Origin: Brassica napus
Lineage: Eukaryota; Streptophyta; Magnoliopsida; Brassicales; Brassicaceae
Direction: 5' to 3'
NCBI RefSeq assembly: GCF_020379485.1
Contig: NC_063437.1
Location: forward strand, 21,973,726 to 22,037,725
Length of the DNA: 64,000 bases
Positions 31,875-45,970 of the stretch are shown one piece after another; within the stretch, counting starts at the first letter, position 1, and every line of letters starts with the position of its first letter. A program made the position numbers and the translations under genes. The notes beneath the pieces were generated by a model, which saw only the letters and a list, made by a program, of their open reading frames with translations, was not told the origin of the DNA and ran no database searches.

Positions 31875-32777
31875 CGAATTACATATGTATGTGGATCATC
31901 GATTTTAAGAGTTGTGACTGTAATCTGTGTTAAACTTACATTTTCTGAAACTATAAAATAATAAATTAATCAGATATATAGTTTATCCACTCATACATAA
32001 AAATGGTTTGCATTTACGGCCTAACATCTAACTGCCCTTTTTTTATCCTTGTTAAATTCTTAGTTTACGGCAGTGGCGGAGCCAGACAATGGTTTCACCG
32101 GGGACAATACAAGATTTGACCTAAATTTATAGGGGCATTAGGAGAAATTTGATCACCTAAACCATTTAAATTTTAAATAATCAACGGAAATTCAAAAAAT
32201 TAAACGTAATAAATTGAAATAATGTATACTTATTTGGTTGACTATTTTTGTTTGCTTGACCAACTACGCTTTGTAATCGTATCTTTACTTGTGGTTATGA
32301 TCTTGTGAAACCAGCAATGTCACATGTTACAAGTAGGTGACGCGTCAAAACCGTCATATAGAGCGATTCGATGATTTAGTGAATTGTGTTAATAAATATT
32401 ATTAGAGATTCCGTAGTAATCTTAATCATTGACGTTATAGTTTGGATTCTACGTGGCCCATGCTAACTATATTTAATTTAAAAGGGGCCAGGTTTGTATG
32501 TAACTTGCTCAGGTAAAAAAACATTTTTTAAAGTAAATAGAATGAGAAAACAAATAGTAAAAAAAAGGGAGGAGAATATTGAATTGAGTAATCGGACAGC
32601 CTCTCTCTCTCCCACGTGGTAAAGGAAAAACACAAACACGGCCTGTTCTGTTTTTCTTCAGATTCATTAAAACTCCGTTGACTTGCGTAAGAGAGAGGGA
32701 GAAATAAGTGTCGGGAATATCTGAGCAGAGATCGTTCTCTCTCGGCCATAAGGTTCCTCTCTGTTCAGATCCGAGAT
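31875..32777. other. Intergenic, with one hAT-type end
   Basis: 3' flank of the small gene, then CAGTGGCGGAGCCAG at about 32073-32088, the same terminus type as the hAT elements downstream. I could not find its partner end or target duplication. The last 200 bp are the leader of the decayed NDT1 gene. Confidence 0.45.
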
Positions 32778-35700
32778 ATGTCCTCCGCTAATTCTCATCC
32801 TCCTCCTAATAATTCCACAATTGTCCTCTGTAATGCTGCCCCCCCCCAGGTAATCAATCTGTCCCCACGCTTAAGCCAGACTATGTTGCGCCAAGGCACA
32901 AGAGGATCTAGTTTCTCCAAGTAGATTTGATTATAAACCTGACTTGAGATGAACTTGTTGGATGCAGCAGTTACAGGAGATGAATTCGTGTTCGTGTCAG
33001 GCGCAGTTGATAGAACCCACCAATGAGGTTACGTGAATGTGGAGAGCTTCCATTTCGGGCTGGGGAAATTCTCCAAATAGAAGCCAGAGAGGAATGAATA
33101 CCTGCGCTTGTCTTGTTGGACCAATGTGGTGAGAAGAGGACCCACCAAGGGGTTGTCCAGAAATGTCAACAACATTACCAGGTATAATTCTTAGCCATTA
33201 CATTCCTTTAGATCCCACAAGGATGAATCTTTAATAACAGTTTCCCTAGAAATATAAGCTTATTCTACCAAGCAAAAGTTTTGATCCGAGGGCTAGTGTT
33301 AAAGGATTTACTTTTATCGAGTTTGCTTAAAAAAAATTTAATGTTCTCTTTAAATTGCATTTATCATCCAACGGACATGATTATAAAAACAAAATAAATA
33401 ATTTTATAGGGAAAACCAAAAGACTCTAGCCATTTACTAGTAACGGTAACATTATTTTCCCTTATCTATATATATATCTTCTTCTTCATTCCATCTAAAC
33501 TACACAGTCTACACTACACTCCATTACAATCCAAATGAATTGGTCTTTGACCCCAATGCTTCGGTCCTGGGGACAGCAGCCGGTTTATAGTCTTCTCAAC
33601 TTGTTTGATCTGATGATGTTTCAGTGATTTGAGAGTGGGAAGGAAGCAGAAAATCAAGGAAGAAGCAGGTTAAGATCACTTCATTGAAATTCAGAACTGA
33701 GAGGTATGAGTTTCTCTGATCAAAAATATTGAAAAATTTACGGATTATTTGTAGAAATTGACTGAGGCCTGACTGTTGGTTGGTGTTTTGTGTCTCTGCA
33801 GCAAAGAGTTAAGGTGAAAGAGGAAGTAAGTCTGCCGAGAAGATTCAAGCGATAGATGGTGGAAGAAAAGATGAGAATCCCCATTGCTCAAGGTATCTAA
33901 TTTCGTTCTTTTTCTATTTTTTTCAAATCTTTTTTTTTTGGGGAGATTCTATATTTACTTGGATTGAAAAAGGAAGAAGCTTATGTGTATATTCATAGTG
34001 TGGAAACAATTAGAAACTAGCGTCCCATCATTTGATTGATCGTTAGAGGTTATGTTCCATTTGAATTTATACTTATGAGATCACTTTGTTATTTCTATCA
34101 GTTCTTGGCAAATATTCTTTATTTACTTTGATTGAAAATGGAAGAAGCTTTATGTATTCATAATGTGAAAACAATTAGAAACTAACATCCTGTCTATTTG
34201 AATGATTGTTAGAGAGGTTATGTTCCATTTGAATTTACACTTATGAGATCACTTTGTTATTTCTATCAGTTCTTGGCAAATATTATATATTTGCTTAAAT
34301 TGAAAATGGAAGAAGCTTATGTGTATCTTCATAATGTGGAAACACTTATGAGATCATTTTGTTATTTCTATCAGTTCTTGGCAAATATTATATATTTGCT
34401 TAGATTGAAAATGGAAGAAGCTTATGTGTATCTTCATAATGTGGAAACACTTATGAGATCATTTTGTTATTTCTATCAGTTCTTGGCAATATTCTATATT
34501 TGCTTAGATTGAAAATGGAAGAAGCTTATGTGTATCTTCATAATGTGGAAACACTTATGAGATCACTTTGTTATTTCTATCAGTTCTTGGCAAATATTAT
34601 ATATTTGCTTAGATTGAAAATGGAAGAAGCTTATGTGTATCTTCATAATGTGAAAACACTTATGAGATCATTTTGTTATTTCTATCAGTTCTTGGCAAAT
34701 ATATAATGTTTGCTTAGATTGAAAATGGAAGAAGCTTATGTGTATCTTCATAATGTGGAAACACTTATGAGATCATTTTGTTATTTCTATCAGTTCTTGG
34801 CAATATTCTATATTTGCTTAGATTGAAAATGGAAGAAGCTTATGTGTATCTTTATAATGTGGAAACACTTATGAGATCATTTTGTTATTTCTATCAGTTC
34901 TTAGCAAATATATAATGTTTGCGTAGATTGAAAATGGAAGAAGCTTATGTGTATCTTCATAATGTGGAAACACTTATGAGATCATTTTGTTATTTCTATC
35001 AGTTCTTGGCAATATTCTATATTTGCTTAGATTGAAAATGGAAGAAGCTTATGTGTATCTTCATAATGTGGAAACACTTATGAGATCACTTTGTTATTTC
35101 TATCAGTTCTTGGCAAATATTATATATTTGCTTAGATTGAAAATGGAAGAAGCTTATGTGTATCTTCATAATGTGAAAACACTTATGAGATCATTTTGTT
35201 ATTTCTATCAGTTCTTGGCAATATTTTATATTTGCTTAGATTGAAAATGGAAGAAGCTTATGTGTATCTTCATAATGTGGAAACAATTAGAAACTAGCGT
35301 CCAGTCTATTTGATTGATTGTTAGAGAGGTTAGGTTCCATTTGACTTAACACTTATGAGATCATTTTGTTATTCCTATCAGTTCTTGGCAATATTCTATA
35401 TTTTCTTAGATTGAAAAAGGAAGAAGCTTATGTGTATATTCATAATGTAGAAACAATTAGGAACTAGCATCCTATCTATTTGAATGATTGTTAGAGAGGT
35501 TAGGTTCCATTTGACTTTTACACTTATGAGATCACTTTGTTATTCCTATCAATCCTTGGCAATATACAGTTTTCCCCTCTTGTTTTTTAAACGTTTTTAA
35601 AAAAATGCGTGTTTGCAATCATGTGATGATGATGTGCATGTTTGTTTGTTTCCGTGCAATCATGTGATGAGGAAGAAGAAGCTTGTGAGATTGGAGATGG

Positions 35701-36640
35701 TCAGGAGGAGCTTGAGAATGAGAGCTGATATTAGGATTATGAAACATTTGGTCACGTGGCCAACATCAAAGGTTTCTCCTTTTTTTCTATTATGTCTTGC
35801 TGTCACCCGCCAATAGATTTCAATTGCTAATCTGTTATGTTTATGTGCCTTTTGGTTGGTCAGGTAGTGTTATATGTTGGGAGTCTTGAGCATATCTTCA
35901 AGCAAGAAGGCATGCGTGGCTTATACCCCTACCGTCATGGCTCTTCTCTCGAAATTGGGCGGTGAGTGAGTTCAACTTGTTCTACTACTTGTTTGATCCT
36001 GGAGCAAAGGAAGTAGATTGCTTGTTCTAAACAAGTTTTGTAAGTTTTTCCTTTTTTTTTGGCAGGTTTATTTCACAATGTAGGACCAACTCAAGAGCTT
36101 TTTAATTTCAAATGGTCAGTCTTTACTTTGTTTCTGCTTCCAGTTATCTTAAACAAACAATGGGAGTTAATCTTGTCACATGCAATTAGATGAGGATCAC
36201 AAACTCAGCGGCGTTGGTGCTAACGTAATGGCTGCCTCTGGACCAGTGCCACTAATCATCCTCTTTGGGTTGTCAAGACTCGTCTTCAGGTACCTTTTTC
36301 TTCTTCTCAATCAAAGAAGGAACGGTTAAGTATTTACCCTGCCCTGCTTAACAATAAGAATCTGTTGTCTTTGAATCCTCCAGCAGACACAAGGAATGAG
36401 AGCGGGTGTAGTTGTGCCTGCACTAGGTGGTATTAGTCACGTTGCCATTCAGTTTCCTACGTATGAGACCTGCTTGACCAAAAAAGGGGTATAAAACTAA
36501 GCTTTTATTTACCATCCCAATTATACTAGACATACAATCTTTGTGGAGTGAATGTGTGTGAAGGAAACAGGTCAGTGGATGATGTGAATGCTCGTGATGT
36601 AGCAGTTGGCTGTTCAATTGCAAAGTTATTTGCTTTATTA
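32778..36640 (+). pseudogene. Decayed mitochondrial-carrier NAD transporter gene (NDT1-like)
   Basis: Scattered pieces match Arabidopsis NDT1 in order. The start is MSSANSHPPPNNSTIVLCNA (32778). Then come HVANIK (ending about 35771), VGSLEHIFKQEGMRGLYP (35864-35961), YFTM-stop-DQLKSFL (36066 on), DHKLSGVGANVMAASG (about 36197), TQGMRAGV joined to VVPALGGISHVAIQFPTYE (36386-36478), and SVDDVNARDVAVGCSIAK (about 36572-36620). The reading frame is broken by a TAG, frameshifts and large deletions. Most of exon 2 and everything after SIAK are missing. The gap between exon 1 and the exon 2 remnant is filled with unrelated DNA, including a 105-bp minisatellite. NDT1 normally imports NAD into plastids or mitochondria; this copy cannot. 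Confidence 0.85.
33947..35570 (+). repeat. Minisatellite, about 13 units of 104-105 bp
   Basis: Thirteen units start at the recurring ACTTATGAGATCAYTTTGTT (about 34073, 34242, 34348, 34452, 34556, 34661, 34766, 34869, 34974, 35079, 35183, 35354, 35524). The inner units are 104-105 bp and nearly identical. The outer two on each side are longer, about 165-170 bp, and carry an extra block (TTAGAAACTAGCRTCC…GTTAGAGAGGTTATGTTCC). The inner units look like an expanded deletion derivative of the longer unit. The open frames across it (repeating YQFLANIIYLLRLKMEEAYV) arise because 105 is a multiple of three. I do not call them genes. Confidence 0.92.
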
Positions 36641-36906
36641 AAGTTTTGGATTTATCTTCTGATCATAAACAAAAAAAAAAAATGTGAAAGATTTGCATGT
36701 AAAGAGTTGTTTGTTTTATAGTATGGATTCATAATGGAGTAGCTATTTTAACTGCGGTAAAATGAAAAAGTTATTTTAGCAAGGAAGTTAGATTCGGTAG
36801 AATCGCTTCTCAAGTGTGTTATTATATAATTTGTTTTTTTTTGTTGTAGCTATCTTTAATCTCTCCGTCTGTCATATCGAAACTCTCCACCACCTCCGTC
36901 CCCACA

Positions 36907-39834
<2,928 letters not shown>

Positions 39835-40642
39835 TATGTGTTGTTTTTTTTGTAGCCAAAGTTTCATTGACCAAGTACTTCTTCAATAGGTTATTAGTAA
39901 ATGATAAAATCCTGAAAGAAACTATAAATTTTAATATTCTTGGGAGGAGGGCAACGTTGGTCCTCAGATTTTGGAGAGTTGTCTCGCTTTGTATCCAATT
40001 ATTTATGTTGAATAATAGTAACGAACAAGTTTGCTTTTGTGTGTGTTTTAATCAAAACAAGTCCTTAACCCTCTTGGCCTGAAAATGATCATAGCCAGTT
40101 CGTTGGGACTTGTGGATCCTTTGACTGTATAATCCTTTCTTTAAATTGTATTTTTGGGCTAGTCTTTGGGCTGTAAAGAATAAGCTTTGTTGACTCTTTG
40201 CTGGGCCTTTTACGGAACAGAACTGATGACGTGGCGAAACGGGGTCAGACGCCTTTGAACCGCTGAAATAAAAAACCATGTCCGGCACGCCAGAGAGGCC
40301 AACAGATTCATCAGCCGCCGTTACCACTGTTTCTCCGAGACAATAACTTTATTGTCAGAGGTTATCTTTAAAATATATTATTTTATTTGCCAAATTTTAT
40401 CTTCAGAACAAATAGTGGTGTAGTGGTGACGTACAGAGAGGTTTAATGTTTTGAAACTTGAATTTTATTTGGGTTAAAGTGAATCGAAGCTTTACGTTTA
40501 AGATCGAAACAAAGTAACATTTAACTGTTCATTTATTACACTTGAAATGTTAATGGTAAAACAACAAGGAATGATGATAACAAAGATTGGATGAGCAAAC
40601 CGGATAAATTCGAAAGGAATAATAAACCGGGAGAATAAATTC
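39835..40642. other. FUM1-HRE2 intergenic region
   Basis: 3' flanks of two converging genes. A short plus-strand frame MSGTPERPTDSSAAVTTVSP (about 40278-40346) has coding-like composition but stops after 22 codons. It may be an orphaned first exon, and I do not assign it. Confidence 0.45.
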
Positions 40643-41380
40643 TTAGACGTTGTCTTGGAAGCTCCAGAGATTACCAATGAGGCTGAGTTGAGGAACATCT
40701 TCCGTCGAGGATTGGCCGTCGAGATAAGGAATCTGATAGAATCCCATGTAGTCCTCGTACGCCATCAGCTCCTCCGACAACTGTTTGACTTGTTGGTTTT
40801 CCGTGTCGTCTGTAGGAGGAGGAGACTGATCGCAAGCATTCATCAAATGATCACCACCACATACCTCTTTATTCTTCTTGATGATGCAGTTTCTTCTGGT
40901 CGAAGAAGAATCGTCGTTAGGGAAATTGAGTTTGGCTTTGCCGCCACGGATTCGAATGGCTGCAGAGTCGTAGGCTCGAGCAGCTTCCTCGGCGGTTTTG
41001 AAAGTGCCAAGCCAGACACGAACACCTTTCCTGGGGTCACGAATCTCAGCCGCCCATTTGCCCCATGGCCTCTGCCTTATCCCTCTGTACATATTCTTCC
41101 TCTCTCTCTTATTCTTGCCTTCTTTCTTCTTCTCTTTTCTTTTTTCCCCACCAACTGTTCAGTTCAGGTCGACGACATAAAAGTAAATTATCCACCCACT
41201 CATGAGAGAGAGAGAGAGTTCTTTATTATCTACAAAAAATGGGAGTGTACCTGAGCCTGAGCAGACACGCTTCTCGATGGAGACACAGCCTTCGTAGCCG
41301 ACTTGACTCGGTTCTGCCTCAGCAAACGAAGCTCGTCTCAATGACCAGATGAAATCAGAAATGACGGCACCTCCACACAT
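40643..41380 (-). CDS. HRE2: Group VII ERF transcription factor, HRE2/ERF71-like
   Basis: AP2/ERF activator of hypoxia-response genes. Two minus-strand exons, 41251-41380 and 40643-41154, give 642 nt and 213 aa. Residues 1-11 are [11 protein letters not shown], the Met-Cys N-degron of group VII ERFs, through which oxygen-dependent cysteine oxidation triggers proteolysis. The AP2 domain covers residues 66-123 ([39 protein letters not shown]). The C-terminal acidic/aromatic part holds [20 protein letters not shown] and ends [11 protein letters not shown] basic linker ([18 protein letters not shown]) precedes AP2. Compared with Arabidopsis HRE2 it carries an extra Asn/Ser/Cys-rich insert after KLNFPN. 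Position next to FUM1 matches At2g47520. Intact. Confidence 0.92.
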
Positions 41381-42598
41381 ACTTCTTCTTGAAATGGGTA
41401 ACGTATATCTCAACAGAGAATTAACTTCAAAAAAAAGAGAGAACTTGCTTATAGGGTTTATAGGAAAAAGATGATTCAAGGTTTTTCTTTGGAACAGGAA
41501 AGACCAATTATTCCTTGCTAAGAGGGAACTGGCCTTTTTATAGAGAGAGACAAGTCGGAGGAAGGCCTTTTTACACTGTTGCAGTTTTTTTGCTTGACTA
41601 CCAAGTTCTTCTAGAACTTTTTTTTTTTTAATTATATACCCCCACCCAACTTATTTTTCTTCTATAACGTAACCTTTTTGCAGTTACCAACAATGATCTA
41701 ACTACTCATACTTATCCCCAACAAAATTAGATTTATTTCATGAGCTCTTTTATTTCAGCAATCTACAACAACAGTAGTACATAAATTTATCTGAGCAATG
41801 TACAAATTAAATTTATTTCATGGCTTGTGTTTTTAATGAGTAAAACCACAAAATTAAAGACAACAGTAGTTTTCCATAAAAATTGTAAAATCCGCAAAAT
41901 GCTCAATCCAACAGTAGCCCAATTGATCGTTTGGCTGTTGATTATATAAATTGGGCTGACTAACTAACAAAAATCGACAATAATAGCCCATTATGATCGG
42001 AGATCTCATTACAAATCAAACTAATATATAGAGACATAGAGTAATAGTTTTTTTTTAATTTATCAACAAGAGTAATAGGTTTATATGGAGATGTTATTAT
42101 ATGACATATTTCCGACTAAAAGATTCTTACGAACATGATTAATGGATTTTTTTAACGGAATATAAGAAACAGTTTCTTTAACTTTTGACTAAAAACTAAA
42201 AAACGATTCTTAAATATCTTATTTAAGAGTTGATTCTTAATTTTTTTAGTTAAAAATTAAAAAAAACGATTTTTCTATATTCTGTTAAGTACCCACCCTA
42301 AAAATTCCCTTTAGTCATGTTCTAAAATCATCACATAATCATGTATCTGTTTTTTATTCATGCTTATATAACACTTTTTTAAGCCTTCAACACACACGCC
42401 GGAGTTGGAGTACTACTATGTTGACACAAATTTAAACGTGCACCCAATCAAGTCTCTTCCCTCCAACCTCTAATGGACACGTATCTTATACTAATTTTTA
42501 AAATATTTCTATCACATTTGTTCTATATATTTAAGGTCATGTCTTGAGATCAAACATTTACCAACAAAACAACGCCCAATCAAGAAAAGCTTTTGATA
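41381..42598. other. Shared upstream region of HRE2 and the Ole e 1-like gene
   Basis: Divergent promoter region, 1.2 kb. On the HRE2 side a pyrimidine-rich leader lies near 41390-41560. On the other side TATATATTTAAGG near 42523-42535 is a plausible TATA box, about 65 bp before the ATG of the Ole e 1-like gene. No other gene is seen. Confidence 0.45.
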
Positions 42599-43555
42599 AT
42601 GACATCCTCAGGCACCGGCGCTTCCTTCCTCCTCCTCCTTCTTGCACTGGTGATGGTTGTGGCCACTGCTGATTATTACGTGCCACCACCAACCACGCAC
42701 ACTCCTTCAGAACCTTACGTTCCGCCCACCAACTTCACATCTCCGGTTAAGACTCCATACTTGCCAAACACTGAAATCGCCATCGAAGGTCTCATCTTCT
42801 GTAAATCTGGCAACGAAACCTACCCTCTCCAAGGTGCAGTTTCATATTACGCGATCATATCATTTCCCATTTAAAAACATATCGTGAACCAAATAACTCA
42901 CTTTGAAAAGCAAAACCTTTTTTATGGGGGGGGGGGGGGGGGGGGGGGGGGGGGAAGTTGAGTAATTACTAATTTGTGAATCGTTTTTTTTTTTAAATAT
43001 TTTTTTATTCAATGTTACTTAAAATTCACATTTAATTTAGAACTGAAAACTGGAGGTCTATTTTTTTAAGAAAATTCATGATATTTTGTTTTATCTGAAG
43101 TTTAGCAGAAATATTCCATATCAGTATATCACCGTCCAAGCTCTGATCTCTACTTGGGCTTTTTGCTTACTCTTGCATACGTGGATTGAGACTGAATTAA
43201 ATAGGTGATGTACTTGACAGGGGCCAAGGTCAATGTTGTGTGTCCTATCGTGGACTCAAACGGAAGGCTAGTGGCTAAGGCTACACTCTCGAGCTACCCA
43301 ACGGACTTGAAAGGATACTTCTACTTCATCACGTACGGACTCTCCCACAAGGTGAAGAGCATCAACGGCTGCAAAGTGAAGCTTGAGAGCTCTCCGGTCT
43401 CCACGTGTAAGACTCCGACAAATGTCAACAAAGGTGTCACCGGAGCTACACTCTCTTCTGACAGCTCCAAGTTCATTAGCCGCGACAACTTGGACCTATA
43501 CATCCTTGAACCTTTCTATTTCTCTAGCCCAGTGTCTCCCAAACCGGTTTACTAA
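42599..43555 (+). CDS. Secreted Ole e 1-like / proline-rich extensin-type protein
   Basis: Two exons, 42599-42833 and 43221-43555, give 570 nt and 189 aa. Residues 1 to about 26 form a signal peptide (ASFLLLLLALVMVVATA). A short Pro/Thr/Tyr-rich stretch follows (YYVPPPTTHTPSEPYVPPT). The pollen Ole e 1 domain starts at IAIEGLIFCKSGNETYPLQG and continues AKVNVVCPIVDSNGRLV, with conserved cysteines CK, CP, CK and CK, and ends SPVSPKPVY. Cell-wall or extracellular location is expected. Orthologue of the At2g47530/At2g47540 pair; only one copy is kept here. The intron contains an extreme poly-G run. Confidence 0.88.
42926..42954 (+). repeat. Poly(G) run of 29 bases in the intron of the Ole e 1-like gene
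   Basis: Twenty-nine consecutive G on the sense strand, 93 bp after the donor. It can form G-quadruplexes in RNA and DNA. The length in the assembly may be inexact. Confidence 0.85.
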
Positions 43556-43654
43556 GAATTACAATCGATCATTAGACCGCGGTTTATGTATATAATATAT
43601 TGTTCGCTCTTACTCTATAATCTACTCTCGTTCTTTGATTCCTGGCCATGTTTG

Positions 43655-44130
43655 CCATTTGATTTTTTTTTTTGGAACAAACCATACTTTCATTACTACT
43701 AGAATTCAAGTTTAAGGAGCATATAATGCTTATTTTCAAGACGAGGAACATAATTAAAGGAGATAGATACAAGGGATCCACAGAGATGTCATGCAAGATT
43801 CCTTAAATGTCAATGAGCTTGTCTTGTGAGGACAGCGTAGATACGAGCGTTTTCGAGTCAGACCAAAAGATGACCAAGGTGAACCCCAAAGATACTGCAT
43901 CTGAGAGTGCAGCTTTAACCGCAAAAGCTTCTGCAATAAGAGCAGGACCGACATGGCTGCGGTTTGAAAACATGGATCATGTAGATCCTGTTATAGGGTC
44001 CTTGAAAATCCAGCCAAAACATCTCTTATTTGTCGCCGAGATCCAAGCTGCATCAACAAAACATTGCGTCTGTTTGAGCAAAGGAGTGGGCATGGACAAC
44101 TTAGGACAAGTGCTTTTTTGTCGCCGTTAA
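43655..44130 (-). mobile_element. Degraded LINE 3' end (RNase H remnant)
   Basis: On the minus strand the frame reads VGPALIAEAFAVKAALSDAV, then SLGFTLVIFWSDSKTL and VSTLSSQDKLIDI, then an in-frame stop and further LINE-like sequence. It ends at a poly(A) (T11 on the plus strand, about 43662-43672). The AEAxAVxxAL and SDSKTL motifs are typical of the RNase H domain of plant LINE ORF2. It is older than the LINE at 14707, as it has a stop and frame breaks. Confidence 0.75.
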
Positions 44131-44428
44131 CACCGATAATGAGTTTATCATATACCCAATTATTACACTTAGGACAAGTGCTTTTTATACTTGTATTTTT
44201 TATTTTCGCCAGTAAGTTAGTGATCATTATTACTCAATTTCTCAAGTAACCGGGAAATACGGCGGAAACGGATATTTATTGTCAAATACACAACTCGAAA
44301 CTTACCTTGAATATGCAATATGAAGAAGGCACATGCTCTATCCGCTCTATTCGAACAACTAGTACTGCTAGTGGGGTTTGCTTAAGTAAAAACCACAATA
44401 TAATAAACGAAAATTAGCTGGTTAAAAA

Positions 44429-44677
44429 CAGGGCCGTGCCTGCAAAAGTTGGGCCCTGAAGCAAAAAAAAATTTTTTGGCCCTTTACTTTCAGAAAATAT
44501 ATAAAAAAGTTGAAAATTGCTTCCTCGTTAGTCGAACCCGTCACCTTGAGATAAAGGCATGATGTTTTAACCAATAGAGCTACATCAACTTTACGTACAG
44601 ATTGGCCCTATAAACTATAATAGCCGTTCGGGCCCTGAAGCACATGCTTTATTAGCTTGTGTTCAGGCCCGGCCCTG
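44429..44677. mobile_element. hAT-type MITE with tRNA-like A/B boxes
   Basis: 249-bp element with termini CAGGGCCGTGCCTG and CAGGCCCGGCCCTG (inverted, one mismatch). It is flanked by an exact 8-bp duplication, GTTAAAAA (44421-44428 and 44678-44685), diagnostic of hAT transposition. On the minus strand it contains TAGCTCTATTGG (44582-44571, A-box-like) and GGTTCGACTAA (44538-44528, B-box-like), 44 nt start to start as in a tRNA gene. The A box begins 95 bp from the right terminus. Confidence 0.88.
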
Positions 44678-44752
44678 GTTAAAAATACAATTGATCTTAT
44701 ACTTCAGTACAAAAGTCGTTTATATTTTCTTACTTATGCAAACAGTTCAACT

Positions 44753-45593
44753 TAGGGCTGGGCAAATAAACCGAACCCGAAAACCCGAACCGAATCCGAT
44801 CCGATAAAAATGAATCCGAACCGATCCGAACCCGACATAAATACCAAATGGGTCTTGTTTTGTGGTATTTCGGGTTATGGGTATTATCCGAACCGAACCT
44901 GAATCTAAATGGATATCCGATAGAACCCGAAACATTCAAAACCTCGAAAAGATCTTGTACCAAACATGATCTCAATTCCTAATATGTATCCAAAATACAC
45001 TAAGAAATATTGAACATATAAAATACTTATCTATTACATGAAGGTTGGTGGTTCTATTACATGAAGGTTGATGGTTAAAGATGGCCGTTGAATTTTGAAG
45101 TATTTAGATTTTGATTTTGTTTTCGTTAAACAATGTTTCTCATTTCATGAGAACTTGGTTTTCGTTTTATGCTTTTATTTATCTGGTTTTCTTTTTATCA
45201 GTAAATATGTTTACTTTTCGTTTGATTTTGAATGATCACGGTTGATGTTCCTTATTTTTGAATCGATTTTACTTAAGTTTTGGTTACAAAATAGGTACAA
45301 ATCAGGTATTTTAAAACTGAAGAACCGATTTTACTCATGTTTTGGTTATAAAATAGGTAAAAATCAGGTACTTTTGAACCGAAAAACCGATTGGGACCCG
45401 AACCCGAAAGTATATTGGGTTGTACCGGTTCTTTGAAGATTTACTAACCCCGACCCGAACCCGATAGAATCCGAACCGGTCCCGAACCGAACTTTCATAT
45501 AATCCGAATGGGGCTGATTTTGATAAACCCGAAAAACCGAAATCCGATTGGATAAAACCGAAACCCGATTGGGACCCCGAATGCCCAGGCCTA
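44753..45593. mobile_element. hAT-type non-autonomous element rich in CCGAACCCGA
   Basis: 841-bp element with termini TAGGGCTGGGCA and TGCCCAGGCCTA and an exact 8-bp duplication, GTTCAACT (44745-44752 and 45594-45601). Both ends are packed with short CCGAACCCGA/CCGATCCGA variants, giving imperfect internal inverted repeats. No coding capacity and no tRNA-like box pair. It ends 67 bp after the neighbouring hAT MITE begins its right flank. Confidence 0.82.
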
Positions 45594-45970
45594 GTTCAAC
45601 TCCATTAATGGCATTGCATGGACTTCTTCACGCGTTGTATGAGAATAACGTCGCCGATTTAAGACTTTCTTTAAAAAAAGTTTGGGTGGGAGCCAAACTT
45701 GACAACTGAGACATGATTTAGTTTTATAATAAGTCAGCGTCAGTTTCCTACCAAATTTAGTTCCCTTTCATTTCGTTTTACATTTATGATTTAACCAAAC
45801 GAGAAAATTATATTTTGTTGATCTGTCAGCTATATATATCACTCTCACCATTTTAATTGATAAACTCTTTCAAATTTTCACACATTTTAATTTTTAATGT
45901 TTAGTTATAAATACATCCTTTAAAATAATGTCTCATCACTCTTGACCAATAATAATTGTATACATTTTTA

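Noticed and set aside
32073..32088. Possible further hAT element beginning CAGTGGCGGAGCCAG
   Set aside because: No partner terminus and no 8-bp duplication were found within 1 kb, and no tRNA-like boxes lie about 95 bp inside. Probably a remnant.
32930..33190. Coding-like GC-richer stretch inside the decayed NDT1 region
   Set aside because: On the minus strand it gives peptides such as GGSSSHHIGPTRQAQVFIPL, but frames are broken and I could not name a family. Kept only as unexplained filler.
34243..35244. Repeated open frames of 80-89 codons with YQFLANIIYLLRLKMEEAYV units
   Set aside because: They are translations of the 105-bp minisatellite, whose unit length happens to be a multiple of three. 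They shift frame where a unit has 104 bp and have no start context or splice support.
40278..40346. Short frame MSGTPERPTDSSAAVTTVSP
   Set aside because: Coding-like composition but stops after 22 codons, with no convincing donor or downstream exon in the next few hundred bases.
40655..41254. 199-codon plus-strand frame
   Set aside because: It is the antisense shadow of the HRE2 exon, which has clear AP2 homology on the minus strand.
43807..44130. 107-codon plus-strand frame
   Set aside because: Opposite strand to a recognisable LINE RNase H remnant.
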